NCBI GenBank assembly: GCA_946811185.2
Contig: OX328104.1
Span: 18,545,352 to 18,609,351, forward strand
Length of the DNA stretch: 64,000 nucleotides
Direction of reading: 5' to 3'
Source of the DNA: Hippopus hippopus
Lineage: Eukaryota > Mollusca > Bivalvia > Cardiida > Cardiidae
This document shows, in pieces, positions 15,416 to 26,734 of this stretch (positions are counted from its first letter, which is position 1; every line of letters starts with the position of its first letter). The position numbers and the translations under genes are program-made. The notes below the pieces were generated by a model. That model did not search any database and had not been told where the DNA came from. It was given only the letters and a program-made list of their open reading frames with translations.

Positions 15416-16290
15416 ACTCGGCGTCTTTCTCACGGCTGGAAATACAATCCACTAAAATCCGGAAAGAGTTTGTATCCCATAGGCTTGACTAAACAAAGGG
15501 ACGTTATAAATTCAAGATCAGACCATCGACCATCTTTGAAGCTTCACGGATCGCTTAATGGCAAATTTTTAGCTTGTTCGTCTCTTTCTCTCAAAAGTAC
15601 GTCCACATTCCTTCAAAAATGCATTAAAAACAACATGTCAACACAAAACACCTGTTCACGGCCATGACCCCAAATTTTTGTTCCTCCACTGACACAAAAT
15701 AGTCCAGTCAATATACAATAAAAACACATCTAAGTGGTCCCCCAGTGCCTAAATTTGAGGCAAATCTAAACTATTAACCCCAGGCCCTCTCAGCTCCATG
15801 AAACAGTGCAACAAAAGTGCGAATGCAAAATTTTACATGGGACTACTTTTGACTAATACGACCCGGAAGCAGTCTCGCAGTGGTGCGACTCCTGCAAACG
15901 TGTCAGAAATGGAGGAGTCTAAAATTTTGTCGTCTAGTAAAGTGCCAAAACAAATCTTGTTTACTACTTTGTTTTTGTCGCTATTCTTATCCGATAAAGC
16001 GGCGAGGTAATTTGTAAATTATTGTCGTCTGCTGCGTAGAATATTTGATTCGATATCATTTAACTGTCGTCTGCATCAGATGAAGAGGAAACAAGAGAGG
16101 AAGCCCTAGAGACAAGGTTTTCACGAACACTTACTTCAGACATGATGTTTTGCCCCAGCGTTTATCAGACAGTAAAATCGCAATTTTTCGGACACGCAAT
16201 GTATGAATATGTCGCTCTTTTGAACATCTCTGTTGAGCGAGTAAATTTTGAATATTTGACAAAAAAAAAAAAAACGTTAGAGATAGAAAT
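15416..16290. other. Host DNA without recognised genes
   Basis: No SINE, foldback or credible exon recognised; a poly-A run at 16261-16274. Confidence 0.5.
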
Positions 16291-16295
16291 ATATG

Positions 16296-16566
16296 AGTTA
16301 CGCTCCGGCAAATGGGGGCTTAATGTATGTCCGTGATGTATTATATCATGCAAGTTGTCACATAATATTCTTTATCCTCAAAATCCGTTTTTTATGACAA
16401 TCGACTGAATCTGGAGGTAGAATGGTCCTATGACATGCAGAGAAAATTGACCGATGATAAAAAGTTTTGACCCATGTCTGCCTGCGCGAACTGCGCAGGC
16501 TGACATAGGTCGATACTTTTTGCGGATGCATAAAGCCCCCTTTTCACAGAGCATGGCTCAAATCTC
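16296..16566 (+). mobile_element. MITE family B, copy 1
   Basis: Family B is a foldback element of about 260 bases: ends like GCTCTGGCAAAAGGGGGCTT and CCCCTTTTCACAGAGC, with an internal hairpin GGTCAGCCTGCGC-N5-GCGCAGGCTGACC. This copy has the hairpin at about 16470-16515. Confidence 0.75.
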
Positions 16567-16611
16567 AATGGAAGTGCTTCTGTATGGTCTGCAAACGAAA
16601 CTTCTTTCTCA

Positions 16612-16840
16612 TTAATTCTTTTCTACACAATTCAGAGTTTTATCGGCCCTGAGGTAGAAAGCGTTTGAAAACATTGTGGGAAAAAGGAGAAAATGCTGGT
16701 AACCAGCATTTTCTCCTTTTCCAACAATGTTTTCTGACCTTCCAAAAGTAAGTTTCAATTTTTGAGTGACATTTATTTAGTCGTCTGCAAATGCATTCAA
16801 TTTGAACAAGACTAAAATTTGTTAAGAGCTAAATTGGAAA
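16612..16840 (+). mobile_element. MITE family E, copy 3
   Basis: Near-perfect central palindrome at 16675-16738 with GCTGGTAACCAGC; flanking family sequence GTCGTCTGCAAATGCATTCA. Confidence 0.8.
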
Positions 16841-17540
16841 CACAACTGTACTGTTTCAACTGACACACTTTGAATTAAAGGATTTTAGATAATTCGCAAT
16901 ATTAATAATTTGACTAATTCTCTGTAAACACGATTTATTATATTATCTTTTTGCATCTATACAAACATACTTAAAGCTAGTTTGAGGTTCATAGAGATCC
17001 CATGAATTTTGAAATATATGTACATGTATCTTGAAAACTCGAGTACCGATTTTAATGAAACACATTTTAACATTGCATTGCATGCCAAAAAGTCAAACTT
17101 AGGCGTCAATGGGAGGGGGGGGGGGGGGGGGCTCCCGACCGATGAACTTCAACTACCTCCTATACATGTGTTTTTGGATCATGCACGAGCTGGGAGCAAA
17201 ATTGATTTGAAACCCGACATGTTAATGCTCGAATGCGTAAATGTCTCGATTTTAGTAATATGTTGGATTTTGTAAATCATGTTACATGTAGTTTCCAGTA
17301 GCCTAACATGAATCAAATTTAGTTTTTGCAACGCCAAAGCTCGCGTTCAACCCAATAAATCTTTCGGCATGGTGCTGCGGAAATTTATTATCATAGAGCT
17401 GCAGGAGACATTTAGTAATTGCCTTCTGACATTTTGCAGTCGGCGACTTTGAAAACAATGCAGTGAAATAGATATTATCATAATGAAATGATGTTTCATG
17501 CATGTCGATCAAACACGGGATCGTGTGGAAAAAGGTTTAA
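16841..17540. other. Host DNA without recognised genes
   Basis: Contains a long poly-G run (about 17112-17130); otherwise featureless. Confidence 0.5.
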
Positions 17541-18043
17541 AGATACCCATTTACTAATTTTAGCCAAATGTAGAAATGTGCTTAAATCAGTAAATTAGAA
17601 CTATCTACGGACCCAAAGAATGAAAAGAAGTTTCAGATTTGTTATTTGAAATGAATCTTGGTCGGGAGAAAATTACGTCAGGTCAAAATTGTAAACAATG
17701 CGGCGGTGTATCGCTAGAGCCACTTACATATCCCCCATCTAAGGTGACATAGATTGTTGCGACAGTAAACTTTTGTAGTTTATCTCGATTCCGCTTTCCT
17801 GCCAGCTACATGAATATGCAAGACGAAGGTCGTACAAAGTCACGTGACAAGCATCATGCGGTATCCTCGACTGAACAGTGGATAGGAGCCAAGTCCAAAA
17901 TTACATTTTCTATCCGTCGTAATCTATGCAATCTCGCAACCGCCAGGTGTAATATTTGTCATGAAGCCACAAGAATGACTAAAGTCTGATAAAATATCGA
18001 CAAAATTAGTTATATTTGGCTTAAAATGAGTAAATGGGCATCT
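17541..18043 (+). mobile_element. MITE family F, copy 1
   Basis: 503 bases with inverted ends AGATACCCATTTACT and AGTAAATGGGCATCT, TTAA at the left flank (17537-17540). A closely similar copy in opposite orientation is at 36251-36756. No protein-like frame is shared. Confidence 0.85.
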
Positions 18044-18118
18044 TTTAGTCATTTTTCATCACGCTAGCATACCGAAAAGTTACTAAGTTCGAAAGGATAG
18101 GAGGCGTTTTTATTTGTT

Positions 18119-18288
18119 TGACCCATTACCACTATTATCGTGCTTTAACGACCCTGAAGTAGAAGTCTTTAGAAAACACTGTGGAAAAAGAGAAAATACT
18201 TTAACGACAATGTTTCCTACAATTTGTCGTCTGCAGTGCTTTCAATGTGTTGGATTCCAAAATTTTGTTGTTTAGCAGGGAGCTAATC
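18119..18288 (+). mobile_element. MITE family E, copy 4 (degenerate)
   Basis: Family ends are clear (TTTAACGACCCTGAAGTAGA; GTCGTCTGCAGTGCTTTCAA) but the central palindrome is deleted. Confidence 0.6.
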
Positions 18289-18499
18289 GTTCCTTTTAAC
18301 AGTGTATTTTCAGCCATATTTGGACGACTGATCACTTTTTCATGTCTGCCGTAGGTTCTACGGACACTTTGCTTGGGCTAGGAAGTGCATTTCCTAAGGA
18401 CACTCCCGCGTCCCTTGCGCCGCAAGACAGGATTAAACCAGGACTTTCACAATAGAAGTCAAACGCCATTGTCTCTGAGCCACAGACAGACTCCTGCGT

Positions 18500-18680
18500 C
18501 CATATTCACCAACCATTCTTAAGAACATTCTGAGTCTTGTTCTCAAGATTATTCTGTATTCGAAAGTAACACAACTTCTGATTGGCTAAACCATGGTTTA
18601 GCCAATCAGAAGTCGTGTTACTTTCGAATTCTAAACTTAGATTAAAAATATATTGATAAGAATGGTTGATGGATATATAC
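18500..18680 (+). mobile_element. Foldback MITE family R, copy 1
   Basis: Contains the palindrome of TTCTGATTGGCTAAACCATG with its complement (about 18570-18625), ends TATTCACCAACCATTCTTA and TAAGAATGGTTGATGGATA. Copies at 51157-51795 and 54645-54850. Confidence 0.7.
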
Positions 18681-19283
18681 GGTCCCTGAACTATGAGGAC
18701 AGAAACAATTAATGCTCGTGTCTTTGATCTTTGGTTTGTGCAGTGTGATTTGTATCTGGACTGTCCGCATAAAGCTATCTTCGGCATCACAATGAATAAC
18801 ACATGTCAAAGCATTATACTGCACCAATAACCATACGGCCCGGCTGATTGAAGATCTGAAACGATCAATTCTGCCTATTTTCTCCTTCTCCCTCCCTCTC
18901 TCCGTCTCTGTCTGTCTGTCTCTGTCTCTCTCTTTCTGTTTCTGTCACACTCTGTCTCTCTTGGCGTGAAGTTTCAGTGATTGGTTAAATACAAGGAGGA
19001 GAAAAGACCAGAACATCATGTCCGTACGTGACCTTATTAAATCTCAGTAATATAATTATTTTCAATGGTCTTCAGAGCTTGTTATATACAAGATCAAGAG
19101 CTCTTCACTTTCGGAGGTTGGTAGGAAAATTCTGGGCCAATTACATGTATATAGAATTTAACGTAGAGGACTTCGTACGGTGTTTTTATATTCATCTAAA
19201 AAGTGTAACAATATTTTTCGAAAGAAAAAACTATGACGAATATAGAAGTTGCTGTTAATCAGCATTTTGTCTTTTACCTCTTT
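18681..19283. other. Host DNA with a pyrimidine-rich tract
   Basis: A CT-rich low-complexity stretch at about 18880-18962; nothing else recognised. Confidence 0.5.
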
Positions 19284-19297
19284 CGTTTTTGTATTGC

Positions 19298-19613
19298 CGA
19301 GCCCTGGTAGCTCAGTCGGTAGCGTGCAGGACTTCAGAACAGGGTGTCTTAGGTTCGATCCCTGGCTAAACCAATTTTTTTCCGAGGATTGATGGTATAT
19401 ATAGTCATTGCGACAGGAGTCATTCCTCTCCCACCGCTGACCATTGTTTCGACGATGGTTATGTGGAAAAGCAGCCAGTGGCTTGGAAAGAATATTGTAA
19501 GGAGTACTGGTAAAAGAGACTCCAGGAAAACATGGATAGGTGCACTGGCCGCCGCGATATAACTGAAATATTGTTGAAAACGGCTTTAAACACCATACCA
19601 TCAATCAATCAAT
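19298..19613 (+). mobile_element. SINE family L, copy 2
   Basis: tRNA-like head (TAGCTCAGTCGGTAGCGTG; GGTTCGATCCC), body and tail AAACACCATACCATCAATC. Flanked by an exact 14-base duplication CGTTTTTGTATTGC (19284-19297 and 19614-19627). Confidence 0.92.
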
Positions 19614-19852
19614 CGTTTTTGTATTGCTTCTTGACAAAGAGTCCGATTGAGATCTATGGGATTATGTGATTTCATACATTACGTGTTTCCTAATGCAATG
19701 TGTTATTGAAATAAAAACCTCAGACTAACGAATAAATGCAAATAGATTGGTCCCATCAAATTGTTAAACAGACTAATAAACTCCATGTAAAAGCTTGTTT
19801 TGAAGAAACTTTATAAAAATAAATAGATAAATAAATTAATTAATTAATCCAT

Positions 19853-20100
19853 AAACTGTGCTCTGGAAAGAGGGGGTTTAATGCATCTTCGTAATGCACG
19901 TCGTTGGATAATATGGATCCATCTTGTCAATAATCCGACTGAATCATGAGGTAGAATGGTCCTTTGACATCCAGAAAATTTCCTAAAAACAAAAGATTTT
20001 CGACTCAGGTCAGCCTGCGCGGACTGCGCAGGCTGACCCGAGTCGATACTTTTTTGCAGATGCAATAAACCTCCTTTTCACGGAGCATAGCTCAAATAGA
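19853..20100 (+). mobile_element. MITE family B, copy 2
   Basis: Hairpin GTCAGCCTGCGCGGACTGCG with its complement at about 20008-20043; both ends (GGAAAGAGGGGGTTTAAT; CCTTTTCACGGAGCATAGC) recognisable. Confidence 0.8.
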
Positions 20101-20155
20101 TTAAATAAATAGATAAAAGGAATATAAAAATGTATGTATTTTCTCGTCGTCTGCT

Positions 20156-20368
20156 TTAACCCTGACGCTGTTAAGCGAGGCTCACTGATCTTTTGCGGAC
20201 AGTGTAGATCAAGATCAGACTGCACAGAACGTGCAGTCTGATCTTGGATCTACACTGTCCGATGAGGAAATATTTTTTCTCTAGAAAATAAATTTGAAAT
20301 AGCATCATTCGGGTTTTTACTATAGGCTTAAAAGTTTTATTCAGTTTATTTAGCGGGTTAAGGGTTAA
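20156..20368 (+). mobile_element. MITE family A, copy 6 (well preserved)
   Basis: TTAA-CCCT at the left and AAGGG-TTAA at the right (20365-20368); hairpin 20198-20263 with GTGTAGATCAAGATCAGACT and its complement. Confidence 0.85.
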
Positions 20369-20630
20369 CCTGTGTGGCTGAGTGGAAGGGGTCCTGTGTG
20401 ACTCAGTGGAAGGGGTCCTGTGTGGCTCAGTGAAAGGGGTCCTGTGTGGCTGAGTGAAAGGGGTCCTGTGTGGCTGAGTGAAAGGGGTCCTGTGTGGCTC
20501 AGTGGAAGGGGTCCTGTGTGGCTCAGTGGAAGGGGTCCTGTGTGGCTCAGTGGAAGGGGTCCTGTGGGGCTCAGTGAAAGGGGTCCTGTGTGGCTCAGTG
20601 GAAGGGGTCCTGTGGGGCTCAGTGAAAAAC
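20369..20630 (+). repeat. 24-bp tandem array, about 11 copies
   Basis: Unit CCTGTGTGGCTCAGTGGAAG plus GGGT. The unit resembles the start of a tRNA-like SINE (GTGGCTCAGTGG, an A-box-like string), so it may be an expanded SINE head. Reading frames on either strand are artefacts of the repeat. Confidence 0.85.
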
Positions 20631-20635
20631 TGCAG

Positions 20636-21023
20636 GGCCCCGTTTCAGGAAAAATCTTAAGTCTCTTAATTTGCTCAAGTCTACTGAAGGACACCATTTG
20701 CGACTTAAGTTGAGTTTGTTACTTAAAACTTATTTTACTAATATTAACAGACTTAAGAAACATTCTCAAATTTTAAGTTGACACAAAATTTCACAGTCAA
20801 CTCAGCGAAGTAATGGACTTAAGTCTGTTAAAATGACTTAAGTCCACTATTAAGCTGAGCTGAGTCCGACGTTGTGTCAGCTTAGGATTTGAAAATGTTT
20901 CTAAAGTCTGATAATGTTAGTAAAATGCGTCTGAAATAACAAAGTCAACTTAAGTTGGAAAATGGGTCTGTATGCTGACTTGAGTAAAATAAGAGACTAA
21001 ATTTTTTTTGTGAAACCGGGCCA
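20636..21023. mobile_element. MITE with GGCCC-type ends (family S)
   Basis: Inverted ends GGCCCCGTTTCAGGAAAAA and TTTTGTGAAACCGGGCC. Interior is a mosaic of direct and inverted CTTAAGT-type motifs. It separates the 24-bp array from a SINE B-box. Confidence 0.75.
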
Positions 21024-21210
21024 GGTCTCGTTACCTGGAAGCCCCAGGTTCGAGCCTCACTGGGTCCGTGTTTTTTTTTTCCAGGAGTGTCCTTGGGCAA
21101 GACACTTCAGAGCCCTAACCTGGTACTGGTAAAACCCAGGAAAACATGAATATGTGAGCTGTCGCCGTGACATGGCTGGAATAATGTTGAATGTGATGTA
21201 AAACACTATT
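21024..21210 (+). mobile_element. SINE-like fragment with B box (family W)
   Basis: B-box region AGGTTCGAGCCTCACTGG followed by a body with CTTGGGCAAGACACTTCAG and CTGGAATAATGTTGAATG. The A-box half appears to be the array before 20630, cut off by MITE S. Confidence 0.55.
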
Positions 21211-21485
21211 CAAACAAAAAAAATCGACTGAGATTATTTCCACAGAAAAGCCGTTAACTGCCGTCACTGTCGTAATTTTGTTTCTGTCCGGAGAAGAGAT
21301 AATTGGATGAGCTTGCAGACAATTAGAATTTGTTTTCTTGGACAGGATACATTGTCCACTTTGGTTAACAAGAGATTTTAGTAAAAGTGACAGTCGTAAA
21401 GGCCCCTGTCCAGTATTGCCGTTTGTTAATACGTTGTTCGCCAACAATAGACGAAAGTCGAAGCTTTTTTATTCCTCTGTTAACG

Positions 21486-21815
21486 AGTGCGACCCCTAAC
21501 TCATCGGTAAATATCGTGTAACATAGACGTTTTTGTACAGGCTATTCGGCCAATCTCGGCAGCTTCTGTCTTTTAATATGAGAGTTAGGGACTGTAGACT
21601 CACTAACTCATCGGTAAATATCGTGTAACATCGACGTTTTCGTAAAGGCTATTCGGCCAATCTCGGCAGCTTCCGTCTTTTAATATGAGAGTTAGGGAAC
21701 GTAGACTCACTAACTCATCGGTAAATATCGTGTAACATCGACGTTTTCGTAAAGCCTATTCGGCCAATCTCGGCAGCTTCCGTCTTTTAATATGAGAGTT
21801 AGGGGCCGTATAGAC
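21486..21815 (+). repeat. 107-bp tandem array D, site 1 (three units)
   Basis: Units start near 21500, 21607 and 21714 with CTCATCGGTAAATATCGTGT and end near ATGAGAGTTAGGG, so each unit has short inverted ends (CTAACTCAT / ATGAGAGTTAG). The same unit occurs at 51205-51615. Confidence 0.85.
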
Positions 21816-21958
21816 CTTAAAGTCAGATATTCAATTTCTTTTCATATAAGTTATCTTCCAAATGTCTTCAGCTAGCTATAATCAAGTTCAGTTACACCAG
21901 ACAAGTTTCATTGCTTTGTAGTGAAACTCTTTAGCAGCTAATAGTAAAAGTAGATGTT

Positions 21959-22027
21959 GCAGACGACGCAGATCAAGATCAGGCTGCACAGAATGTACAG
22001 TCTGATCTTGAATCTACCCGGTCCGCT
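21959..22027. repeat. Family A hairpin core, isolated
   Basis: GATCAAGATCAGGCTGCACA with a partly matching complement; termini not recognised. Confidence 0.5.
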
Positions 22028-22317
22028 ACATGATACTAAACTATGCCAAAACCAGCTTGAATTGTAGTGCTGTTTTTATTCTATACCTCGAAAAATGCCG
22101 AACCCATTCAGTTGGCCGTAAGAAAAAAAGGTTAGCGTACTATAACATTAGCAATTTGCAGTAAATTGAAACAGTTACGTTTGGACTTGTGATAATGTCT
22201 ACCCACCTTATTTTTTTCTAGAAAGTACAATTTGTTATTGATAAGTATCGTTTTCCAAACGTAACCCAATTACTCCATATAAAATTTTATTATGCAAACG
22301 TTTCTATTAAAAAAAAA

Positions 22318-22592
22318 AGAGCCATGCCCTGCGAAAAGCAATTGCAAGAAGTATCAACCGATGTCAGCCTGCGCAGTCCGCGCAGGCCGACATGGGTTAA
22401 AACTTTTTGCTACTTGCAGTATTTCTGTGCAGCAAAGGACCATTCTACCTTAGATCCAGTCGGTTGTTGGATGAAAATGGATAATGTTTGAGGTTCCATG
22501 GTTATAAAATGACTTGCTTACTTAGTAAAATGCATCACGGAGGTTCACTAAAGCCCCCCCCCCCCTTTTGGCAGAACATGACACAAATGTTT
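22318..22592 (-). mobile_element. MITE family B, copy 3
   Basis: Hairpin TGTCAGCCTGCGCAGTCCGC and complement at about 22351-22391, then TCAAAGGACCATT-like and ATGCATCACGGAGG sequence. Immediately followed by copy 4. Confidence 0.75.
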
Positions 22593-22596
22593 GAGC

Positions 22597-22862
22597 CATC
22601 CTCTGTGAAAAGGGGGCTTAATGCATCTGCGAAAAGTATCGACCAAGGTCAGCCTGCGCAGTCCGCGCAGGCTGACCTGTTCCGAAACTTTTCGCTATTG
22701 GTCAGTTTTTCTCTATATCCAAGGACCAGTCTAACTCATGATTAAGTTCGTTTGTTACAAAAATTTGATAGTATGGATCGGTAAGTGTGTGATGGTTTGC
22801 TTTGTACCATTGTTTACGGAGGTGCATTAAGCCCCCTTTTGCCGGAGCCTGACTCAAATATT
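22597..22862 (-). mobile_element. MITE family B, copy 4
   Basis: Intact hairpin GGTCAGCCTGCGC-AGTCC-GCGCAGGCTGACC at about 22648-22678; ends CTCTGTGAAAAGGGGGCTT and CCCCTTTTGCCGGAGC. Confidence 0.85.
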
Positions 22863-23012
22863 AATGAATGAATAGAAATTAAAGTTGAATGATATCACAT
22901 TCATGAGAACACTGGCACAAATACAGACAGTACTCATTTCTTGTATTTTTGTCTTAAATAACGGTGGTTTTAACATACTTAATCCAGACACGTAGAGCGC
23001 AATTGTACTGAG

Positions 23013-23220
23013 TTAACCCTTAGGCTGCTAAGCGCGACACACGGACCTTTTGCGGACAGTGTAGATCAAGATCAGACTGCACAGAACGTGCAGTCTGATC
23101 TTGGATCGACACTGTCCGATAAGGAGATAACTGTCCCCCCAAAAATACCTTTGAAATGGCAAAATTTGGGTTTATACTATCGCCTTGAAAGTTTCATTTT
23201 AGTCATTGAGTAAAGGTTAA
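23013..23220 (+). mobile_element. MITE family A, copy 8
   Basis: TTAA at both ends (23013-23016 and 23217-23220); hairpin at about 23057-23120. Confidence 0.85.
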
Positions 23221-23258
23221 CTCTTTCCATTGTATAGACAACATCAGAAGCTTTTTTT

Positions 23259-23327
23259 GGGCAGTGTAGATCAAGATCAGACTGCACGTTCTGTGCAGTC
23301 TGATCTTTGATCTGCACTGTCCACTGC
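23259..23327. repeat. Family A hairpin core, isolated
   Basis: GCAGTGTAGATCAAGATCAG and complement, 13-base core arms perfect. Confidence 0.65.
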
Positions 23328-23740
23328 TTTATTCTAGATTATGATCGAACTGTCTCTTCATCTTGTTGTGAAATTGTACTTCTAGCCTTTGAGAAAATGT
23401 AGTTTATTTATTCAGTAATGAAAGACTTAATGGGTTATAAAGCAAAAATAGTGTGTCCTAATAGCTCTCAGTGGGCTGAAAGGTCTGAACTATCATTACA
23501 TGGGATCACCGTAAGTGCTTACCATCTTCCAAAATGTTCTAGTAAGCTTACTATATTAACCTGTTCATTAGTTGAAGCCCCTATAAGAAGAATAGTCTAC
23601 AACAGAGTGTGAAAAGAAGCAAGTGTTTATAATCACAATGTTTTCCATACTAATGAAGAAAAATAATCTTTTCCTTCAAAGTTTTTTACTTCAGTAATTA
23701 GTTAAAAAATTCCCGATTGGTCTAGAATTTTATTGCCTCA
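23328..23740. other. Host DNA; short stretch repeated at 37.6 kb
   Basis: 23390-23435 (GCCTTTGAGAAAATG then TTATTCAGTAATGAAA) resembles 37636-37680, inside the spacer of the G inverted pair. Otherwise nothing recognised. Confidence 0.4.
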
Positions 23741-23759
23741 AGTATATAGCAGATCTAAA

Positions 23760-24086
23760 TTGATTGACTGATTGATTGATTGTATGTTGTGTAACGCCGT
23801 TTTAAACATTATTTCAGTTATATCTTGGCTGCCAGTGCACCTACCCATGCTGTCCTGGAGTTTATTTAGCAGGTAAGCCGCACAATATTCTTTCCAAGCC
23901 ACTGGCTGCTTTCCCACATAACCATCGGCGAAATAATGGTCAGCGGTTAGAGAGGAATAAATCATGTCGCAATGACTATCATCAATCCTCAAAAAGAAAT
24001 TTTACGAGCCGGGGATCGAAACAGTGACCCCCCTGTTCACATTTCTCAAGTCCTGTACGCTACCGACTGAGCTAACGGGGCTCGGC
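23760..24086 (-). mobile_element. SINE family L, copy 3
   Basis: Reverse orientation; tail TGATTGATTGATTGTATG first, tRNA head (GCTCAGTCGGTAGCG, minus strand) last. Flanked by a 15-base imperfect duplication (23745-23759 and 24087-24101, two mismatches). Confidence 0.88.
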
Positions 24087-24174
24087 TATAGTACATCTAA
24101 AACAGGTCCGTTCAATCCTCTGAACAGCGAGCTGAATTTAGTGAAATTTTTAAAGTTCTTGACGCCGGAAAAAA

Positions 24175-24225
24175 TCTGACCTTATCGGACAGTGTGGATC
24201 CAAGATTAGACTGCACGTTATAGCA
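24175..24225. repeat. Family A half element
   Basis: Left arm only (CTTATCGGACAGTGTGGATC ... AGACTGCACG). Confidence 0.5.
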
Positions 24226-24792
24226 AAAGTGAACCTGGTTGCACCTATCAGTCCATGGCATAAAATATCATGTGTGTGCTTGACGTTTTGAGATAGAATT
24301 AATTTCTTATTCCACCTCTGCCAGTAAGGTAATAGATCTGTAACATAGTCGGTTCAAGTAGCTGATAAGCCTCATATGGTTCTTGGTCTGTGTAATGATA
24401 GATAACAACTAAGCATATCGGACAGTGAAGGTCCATAAACCGATTGTATGTGTACTATTTCAAGAACATAACCCTAAAGAAAACCTACAGCATTTTCCTT
24501 AATTCGCCTCAATGTGTATATGTTTTATGCGCCTGGGCAATTTCACTATGTCACAGTCTATTTAATGCTGCCTTCCGCAGGGCCACAAATATACGAGATT
24601 GCACTAATCTCGTGGTATTGTGAAATTTAAGATATGTTTAAGAGACACTGAAAATAACATTAAATAACAATCAACATTTTGAAGACCAGCGCTGTCAATA
24701 ACAAATCAACACACTTAACTGCAAAACCTCCTATTATGAAAGATTAAGACGATATGCAGTTTCACTTTCGAACACGAATAAGCGAAACTAAT
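24226..24792. other. Host DNA without recognised features
   Basis: No gene or repeat recognised. Confidence 0.5.
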
Positions 24793-25580
24793 ATATGAGC
24801 CGCGCTCTGGCAAAAGGGAGCGTAACGCATCTGCAAAAAGTATCGACACTGGTCAGCCTGCGCATTCCGCGCAGGCTGACCTGAGTCGAAACTTTTTGCT
24901 TTTGGTAAATTTTCCGCATGTTCAAGGACCATTCTACCTCAGGATTTAGCCGCTAGTTGGACAAATGGTATTATTATACTGCAAAGAAATTTCTCTAGAT
25001 CTGATTGGATAATATGCCCGAACATATATATCATGTACACTGGCAAAACCAACGTAAAAGCAGTTTCCCTTTCGGGAGCCCCGTATACATGACTACACTA
25101 TGAACACAACATCCAAAATGGCGGCGTCGATCAAGATTAACATCAAGATTATGCGCCAAGCTGCACGTTTTAGCACGTATTACCAAGGTTTCAGTGACGT
25201 CAGTTCCCAGTGACGTCAGTTTTCATTGAATTGGGGCACTCAGAAGGGAAATTCTACTTCGTCAGCGTACTCAACTTTTTAAACCAAAAAAAAGGTAAAA
25301 TTCGCTTAACAAACGTTGGAATGGTAAAACTTTGCATTATAATAAATTCGTTGTACGGTCAGGTGGCAGGGGACTTGGAAACTTGTTCACGGCTGTGGTG
25401 AATCATGTCGCCACCTCGGGGCGACATGATTCACCACAGCCGTGAACAAGTTTCCAAGTCCCCTGCCATCTGACCGTACAACTAATACTGTATAGATCCC
25501 TGACTGTGTGATGACTTGCTCAGTATAAAACATCACGGACATGCATTTAACCCCTTTTGGCAGAGCATGGCTTATATATA
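24793..25580 (+). mobile_element. MITE family B, copy 5, split by foldback N
   Basis: Left part with hairpin at about 24852-24892 and right part (GTGTGATGACTTGCTCAGTA ... CCCCTTTTGGCAGAGC) are separated by element N copy 1. Confidence 0.75.
24968..25490. mobile_element. Foldback element N, copy 1
   Basis: About 520 bases ending in a long near-perfect palindrome (about 25357-25482) whose arms include GGACTTGGAAACTTGTTCAC and its complement around CCACCTCGGGG. Two CRE-like TGACGTCA sites at about 25196-25216. A second, expanded copy lies at 33275-34170. Confidence 0.75.
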
Positions 25581-25732
25581 TTTAGTCCGTAAAAAAAAAA
25601 AAGGCCCACCTTATGGGAATTTCACAGATCTTCTGTCAGAATATCCAGAGAGAATTATGCTTTTGTTCTCTACAGATTTATTTTGATCGTCACGGACAAC
25701 AAACACAATTGAACTGCAGGTAACATGAAATT

Positions 25733-26046
25733 GATTAATTAATTGATTGATTGTATGGTGTTTAACACCGTTTTCAACATTATTTCAGTTATATCGTGGC
25801 TGCCAGTGCACCTATCCATGTTTTCCTGGAGTTTCTTTTACCAGTACTCCGCACAATCTTTCCCAGCCACTGGCTGCTTCCCCACATAACCATCGTCGAA
25901 ACAATGATCAGCGATGAGAGAGAAATGAATCCTGTCGCAATGACTATCATCAATCCTTGGAAAGATTTTGGCCGAGCCGGGGATCGAACCAGCAACCCCC
26001 TGTTCTCAAGTCCTGTACTCTACCGACTGAGCTACCGGAGCTCGGC
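25733..26046 (-). mobile_element. SINE family L, copy 4
   Basis: Full-length minus-strand copy with an exact 15-base duplication GCAGGTAACATGAAA (25716-25730 and 26047-26061). Confidence 0.93.
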
Positions 26047-26061
26047 GCAGGTAACATGAAA

Positions 26062-26734
26062 AGGTCTGAATGTTTGAAAAATGGCTAAACACATAAAAAC
26101 CAATACACAAATTCTTTCTTAATGCATTCGGTTCTTTTGAAAACAATTTTGTACAAGATAAAATTTCTTGGAACTTCTTTTGTTCAACAAGTCGTTAATG
26201 ACGAATATGCAGTCCACATGATGTGAAACTAATTCTAAGAATGTTTCTTATTCCTTCAAGTCTGCTTTAAAATAACAATTTATATAAGCCTTGACTTCAA
26301 TTTGAATCCGTTTGAATCTGACATTTCCCTAACCTTTTTGTAAATGGATGTGAAATAACCCGACCGGGACTTGATCCCTGTCCTTCCGCTGACCGTGCCA
26401 GCGCTCCATTATGCTCCCGTCACATCTAGCTCGTTCTCACTATGTTTCGAAAATTGTTGCCGAACGAACTCAAACTCTTTGAACGAAGTTAACGTAGTAG
26501 CAATCTATTACGATCTGTTTAAGAACTTCATTGATGGGCTAGGACGGGAAGGGTGCTCCAGAACTTTGGGATCGCTCAAAATTTTTGCCGTCCATCTCGC
26601 ACTGTGATCAGACGGAGTGACCACGTACTTAAAACGAGATGTACGTACTACAAACGGAACTGCCGTACTTCGATTCTCTTTAGGTACGTGGTGCAGTCGA
26701 GCATGAATTGACAGTACGTTTGCAATCCGACCGA
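26062..26734. other. Host DNA without recognised features
   Basis: No recognised repeat; the short frame at 26371-26607 shows no family resemblance. Confidence 0.5.

Noticed and set aside
20365..20713. Long repetitive frames on both strands
   Set aside because: They arise because the 24-bp unit is a multiple of three without stops; no other evidence for a protein.
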